Of a DNA stretch of 8,904 nucleotides, positions 6,399 to 8,904 are shown in pieces; position 1 is the stretch's first letter, and each line of letters starts with the position of its first letter. The position numbers were made by a program, and so were the translations under genes. The notes below the pieces were generated by a model. That model searched no databases and had not been told where the DNA came from. It saw only the letters and a program-made list of their open reading frames with translations. The stretch comes from Mycobacterium sp. Lineage in GTDB: Bacteria > Actinomycetota > Actinomycetes > Mycobacteriales > Mycobacteriaceae. The stretch covers positions 1 through 8,904 of the forward strand of contig JAFAQO010000458.1 in the NCBI GenBank assembly GCA_019246375.1, written 5' to 3'.

Positions 6399-7928
6399 TT
6401 ACCCGTGCCGCTGGACCGCATTAGGTGGACCGAACCAGGTGGTGAGCGCGTCATGGAGCTCGATGTCGGTTGCGTCGCCCACCCAGGCAACATATCCGTC
6501 CGGCCGAATCAATACTGCTCTCGGAGCTGTGACCTCGCCAAGCACGGGAAGCTCCCATTTACCAACATATTTCGCGTCGATCAATTGAACCCGATCGGCC
6601 CATGGAGCGATGTCGAAGCCCCCGGGCTCACCGAGGCTGAGCAGCACTGGCCGGGCATCGTGCAGCAGGGTGAATACCCGGCGCGGCCCGTTGGCGGTGA
6701 CTAGGTCTAGATCGGGCATGCGGCGTCCAAGCAGCGGGTGTCCCTCACCGAGGTCGTAATGGATGTCCAGACCAGTCATCATTGCGGCGAATCGTTTGCG
6801 AGGCTCGTCCATACTCAAAAACTCGGAAATGATGTCGCGCAAGGCCTTGATGCGGTCGTCTGCGCTGCGAAGAAGTGCCATTTGCGCCATCGCGTTGCGC
6901 AGCACGCGCGCAGCGACCGGGTGCCGTTCCGCGTGGTAGGTATCGAGGAGACTGTCGGGCGATATCTGCTTAACCACCTGGGCCAGCTTCCATCCCAGAT
7001 TCAGCGCATCCTGCACACCGGTGTTGAGCCCCTGTCCACCCACCGGGTGATGCACATGTGCGGCGTCGCCAGCCAGGAGGACCCGTCCGTCGCGATAGGC
7101 CGCGGCCTGCCGCGCCATATCAGTGAACCTGGAAATCCAAGTGGGACTGTGGATCCCGTAATCGGTTCCGTATACGGCGATGAGCGCCTCGCTCAGATCG
7201 CGCAGGGTGGGTTCGCGGCTGGGTCCGAGCTGCTGCTCAGTCACCATGACCCGCACCGGCCCTGCCCCCTCTTGCCTGCTGAGCGAATGCACGCCGACCG
7301 CGTCATGGCGGATGCCCCATTCCGGCGCTACACCCGTCTCGAAGGCCATTCCGACCTCGGCGATCAGGTAGCTCGTTGTCGGATCCCACCCCGGAAACTC
7401 GATGCCGGCTGCTTTACGGATCGAACTGCGTCCGCCGTCGGATCCGACGAGATATTCCCCCCGGAGGGACCGGCCGTCGGACAGCTCGACGTCGACGCCG
7501 GTGCTGTCTTGGGCGATACTCGTCACCTCGCGTCCGCGATAGATCGGCACTCCCAACTCGCCGACCCAGCCGGCCAGTATGCGCTCAATGTGGTTCTGCC
7601 ACAGAGCGAGCCCGTAGGGGTGCCGGGTGGGAAAGTCGCTGATATCCAGAGGAATCTGGGAGAACCCCGCGACCTGTGTCACCTGCCCCTGCGAAAGAAA
7701 CCGATCAGCGATTCCGCGCTGATCGAGAATCTCGATGGTGCGTGAATGCAGACCTCCCGCGCGCGAGCCAATGACGTCCTGGCTGACGCGCCGCTCCACA
7801 ACGGCAACTCCGACCCCAGCCAACGCCAACTCACCTGCCAACATCAGCCCGGTCGGGCCTCCTCCAGCAACCACCACCGCATGGTCGGTTATTGGTTCGA
7901 CTGCCCGGCGCGATCCGTCGTTTGACAA
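6399..7928 (-). CDS. FAD-dependent aromatic monooxygenase (group A, PheA/TfdB family)
   Basis: About 509 residues, normal for single-component flavin hydroxylases that use NAD(P)H and oxygen to hydroxylate aromatic or polyketide-like compounds. Numbered from the TTG at 7928: the ADP-binding beta-alpha-beta fingerprint is VVVAGGGPTG (18-27); the DG motif is LVGSDGGRSSIR (160-171), contacting FAD and NAD(P)H; the GD motif is LLAGDAAHVHHPVGGQG (284-300) with Asp288 contacting the FAD ribityl chain. The C-terminal part from about 400 is the thioredoxin-like domain typical of PheA/TfdB and anthracycline hydroxylases such as RdmE, here without paired cysteines. The open frame runs on to 8258, but the extra N-terminus is Arg-rich and unlike the family. 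The natural first residue should be near the Thr-Asp-His before the fingerprint, yet that codon is ATA (7890-7892). The best start upstream is TTG 7928, seven bases after GAGAG. Substrate unknown. Confidence 0.85.
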   Translation of the reverse strand: MSNDGSRRAVEPITDHAVVVAGGGPTGLMLAGELALAGVGVAVVERRVSQDVIGSRAGGLHSRTIEILDQRGIADRFLSQGQVTQVAGFSQIPLDISDFPTRHPYGLALWQNHIERILAGWVGELGVPIYRGREVTSIAQDSTGVDVELSDGRSLRGEYLVGSDGGRSSIRKAAGIEFPGWDPTTSYLIAEVGMAFETGVAPEWGIRHDAVGVHSLSRQEGAGPVRVMVTEQQLGPSREPTLRDLSEALIAVYGTDYGIHSPTWISRFTDMARQAAAYRDGRVLLAGDAAHVHHPVGGQGLNTGVQDALNLGWKLAQVVKQISPDSLLDTYHAERHPVAARVLRNAMAQMALLRSADDRIKALRDIISEFLSMDEPRKRFAAMMTGLDIHYDLGEGHPLLGRRMPDLDLVTANGPRRVFTLLHDARPVLLSLGEPGGFDIAPWADRVQLIDAKYVGKWELPVLGEVTAPRAVLIRPDGYVAWVGDATDIELHDALTTWFGPPNAVQRHG

Positions 7929-7991
7929 CAAGCAACTCTCATTTCTGCACGTGCTGACCTCGGCGGGCCATTCTGCGACACGACCCGGGTC

Positions 7992-8020
7992 TTGCCGCAA
8001 GTCCCCCAGTGCCCTATAGA
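7992..8020 (+). promoter_or_regulatory. Candidate promoter of the small frameshifted gene
   Basis: TTGCCG (7992-7997) and TATAGA (8015-8020) are 17 bases apart, matching the primary-sigma consensus at 4 of 6 positions each. The predicted start of transcription near 8027 would leave a very short leader holding GGGAAGG before the GTG at 8039. The final T usually seen in mycobacterial -10 elements is missing. Confidence 0.3.
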
Positions 8021-8038
8021 GTGAGAGTGGGAAGGGGC

Positions 8039-8286
8039 GTGTCTGCTTTCCTTCGTCGTAAAGACATCCCAACGAGGCGGGAGGCGGTCGACAGCGAGCT
8101 ACGGCTACTGGCTGCCGTGCGCCGTTCAGTCTGCGACGAAGGCGGCGCGATGCCGACATCGCGCCGATCGACGAGTTGCTCGATGAGCTCCTAGCGCACC
8201 GCGCCCAGGGCCGGCGACGAGCGAACCGGGCGAGACGACGTGTCTGCGTAATCACCAAATGGAAACACCCGCGCCGATGTCTTTAG
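8039..8286 (+). pseudogene. Small frameshifted gene remnant, family not recognised with confidence
   Basis: Starting at GTG 8039, after GGGAAGG, the frame reads SAFLRRKDIPTRREAVDSE and then LRLLAAVRRSVCDEGG, a helical, charged, protein-like sequence. After about 8155 this frame turns into Ser/Arg-rich nonsense and stops at 8192-8194. The next frame (codons beginning at 8149) takes over with DIAPIDELLDELLAHRAQ, again protein-like, and runs to a TAG at 8284-8286. Joined by a one-base loss around 8149-8155, the two parts make a small protein of roughly 65-80 residues, with a pattern (ELRLLAAVRR, then DELLDELL) that reminds me of small mycobacterial hypothetical proteins, though I cannot name one. 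The Arg-rich end may lie beyond the original stop. No slippery heptamer is visible, so programmed frameshifting is unlikely; decay or a sequencing error is more probable. It lies opposite the non-native 5' extension of the monooxygenase frame. Confidence 0.4.
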
Positions 8287-8904
8287 AGATGGCTTCCCAC
8301 GAAAGTCGCGGCCTGACTAGCCATCCCGGACTGCTTATAGGATAAGTGCGCCGGGGAGAACATCTCGTCGTGCGACGGCAGCGTCAGAGCCGCGCCCGTA
8401 GAGCAAACCGGATCGCCGGACGCACACAAGTCAATAGCCTTTGCCCCATACCACGGGCTGATCTCGCTTATTGGCGCCCCCAGATATCTGTCCGACGGAT
8501 TGCCGAAGGTGGCGACCGCAGCAACGTGATCAGCCTCGTCCGCCGTCAACGTGTCGGGGATCAAGCCCGAAATCGGTGCTTGGGCGATGGTGACTAGATC
8601 TATCACACCCGCCCCTTGAGAATATCCACCGAGCACCAACTTGGTATTGGGACAGTTGGCAACCATGGACCGAACGTGAGCGTGTGCATCGCCGGCGCCG
8701 GCGTTTGCGGATGGGGCGACATCGTCGCTGGCGGGATAGTTGACGGCATACACCCCGAGGGACCGACCCCTAACCTGCGGGCGCAGTGAATCGATAAATT
8801 CCTGTCCGACCGCCCCGACACCGGGTGGCTCGCTGGTGCCGCGGGCGAATGTCACCTCGACGTCGGGGCAGGGATCAGCGGACGCGGAGGCAATGAGGAT
8901 CGGT
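8283..8904 (-). CDS. Cutinase-family secreted esterase (CE5, Culp-like), 5' end outside window
   Basis: The visible 206 residues cover the whole mature enzyme, which hydrolyses ester bonds of lipids or cutin-like polyesters. The first residues, PILIASASA, look like the end of a signal peptide, followed by the mature start ADPCPDVEV and the family signature FARGTSEPPGVG. The nucleophile elbow is GGYSQGAG, with the Ser codon at 8619-8621. The acid Asp is in GDPVC (codon 8412-8414), and the catalytic His is in AHLSY (codon 8346-8348). Four cysteines (DPCP, ANCPN, DLCASG, PVC) can form the two disulfides typical of cutinases, which fits secretion. A short insertion, TLPSHDEMFSP, precedes the His. 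The stop is TAA at 8283-8285, overlapping the extreme end of the small frameshifted frame on the other strand. The start codon, ribosome binding site and most of the signal peptide lie beyond 8904. It is one of several Culp paralogues expected in mycobacteria; which one cannot be told. Confidence 0.93.
   Translation of the reverse strand, partial: PILIASASADPCPDVEVTFARGTSEPPGVGAVGQEFIDSLRPQVRGRSLGVYAVNYPASDDVAPSANAGAGDAHAHVRSMVANCPNTKLVLGGYSQGAGVIDLVTIAQAPISGLIPDTLTADEADHVAAVATFGNPSDRYLGAPISEISPWYGAKAIDLCASGDPVCSTGAALTLPSHDEMFSPAHLSYKQSGMASQAATFVGSHL

Noticed and set aside
6738..7745. 335-residue plus-strand open frame inside the monooxygenase gene
   Set aside because: It is antisense to conserved FAD-binding motifs and shows no motif of its own; a shadow of GC-rich coding sequence.
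7929..8258. Monooxygenase N-terminal extension to 8258
   Set aside because: The extension is Arg/Ser-rich, unlike any flavoprotein N-terminus, and lies opposite a protein-like plus-strand frame.

Overview
The window looks like accessory chromosomal DNA from a mycobacterium, probably a non-tuberculous one. The genes are GC-rich with G/C at most third positions. It carries a cutinase (CE5), a LIP-family lipase that closely resembles M. tuberculosis Rv1592c as I remember that protein, a TetR/hydrolase divergent pair and a group A flavin monooxygenase, a mix typical of the lipid-oriented Mycobacterium gene pool. Species cannot be fixed from sequence alone. No rRNA, tRNA, CRISPR array, insertion sequence or phage gene was seen.

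Layout: (a) 1-769 is a long, less GC-rich stretch without a convincing gene; it holds a 14-base direct repeat and several short related copies. (b) 770-2908 (+) encodes a 712-residue protein of unrecognised family. It has two large polar, strand-rich regions and a Gly/Ala-rich hydrophobic segment near residues 506-558. It is the most unusual gene here. (c) 2942-3772 (-) is an alpha/beta hydrolase with an Asp nucleophile and no obvious catalytic His. It is divergent from (d) the TetR regulator at 3839-4447 (+). The 66 bases between them contain a near-perfect 11+11 inverted repeat overlapping both candidate -10 elements, so the regulator probably represses both genes. (e) 4448-4901 is a long leader with operator-like and other inverted-repeat sequences. 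(f) 4902-6299 (+) is the LIP-family lipase/esterase, ending in a GC-rich hairpin. (g) 6399-7928 (-) is a PheA/TfdB-type FAD monooxygenase with an uncertain start codon. (h) 8039-8286 (+) is a small gene that appears frameshifted, preceded by a plausible promoter. (i) 8283-8904 (-) is a cutinase whose 5' end lies outside the window.

Three of the five well-recognised genes encode alpha/beta-fold hydrolases (hydrolase, lipase, cutinase), and the monooxygenase sits among them, so the region leans toward lipid or ester and xenobiotic metabolism. Apart from the hydrolase/TetR pair, the genes are transcriptionally separate and I see no evidence for a single operon or pathway. No defence system or other complete novel multi-gene system can be demonstrated. 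The best candidates for something undescribed are the 712-residue protein and the His-less hydrolase with its operator.
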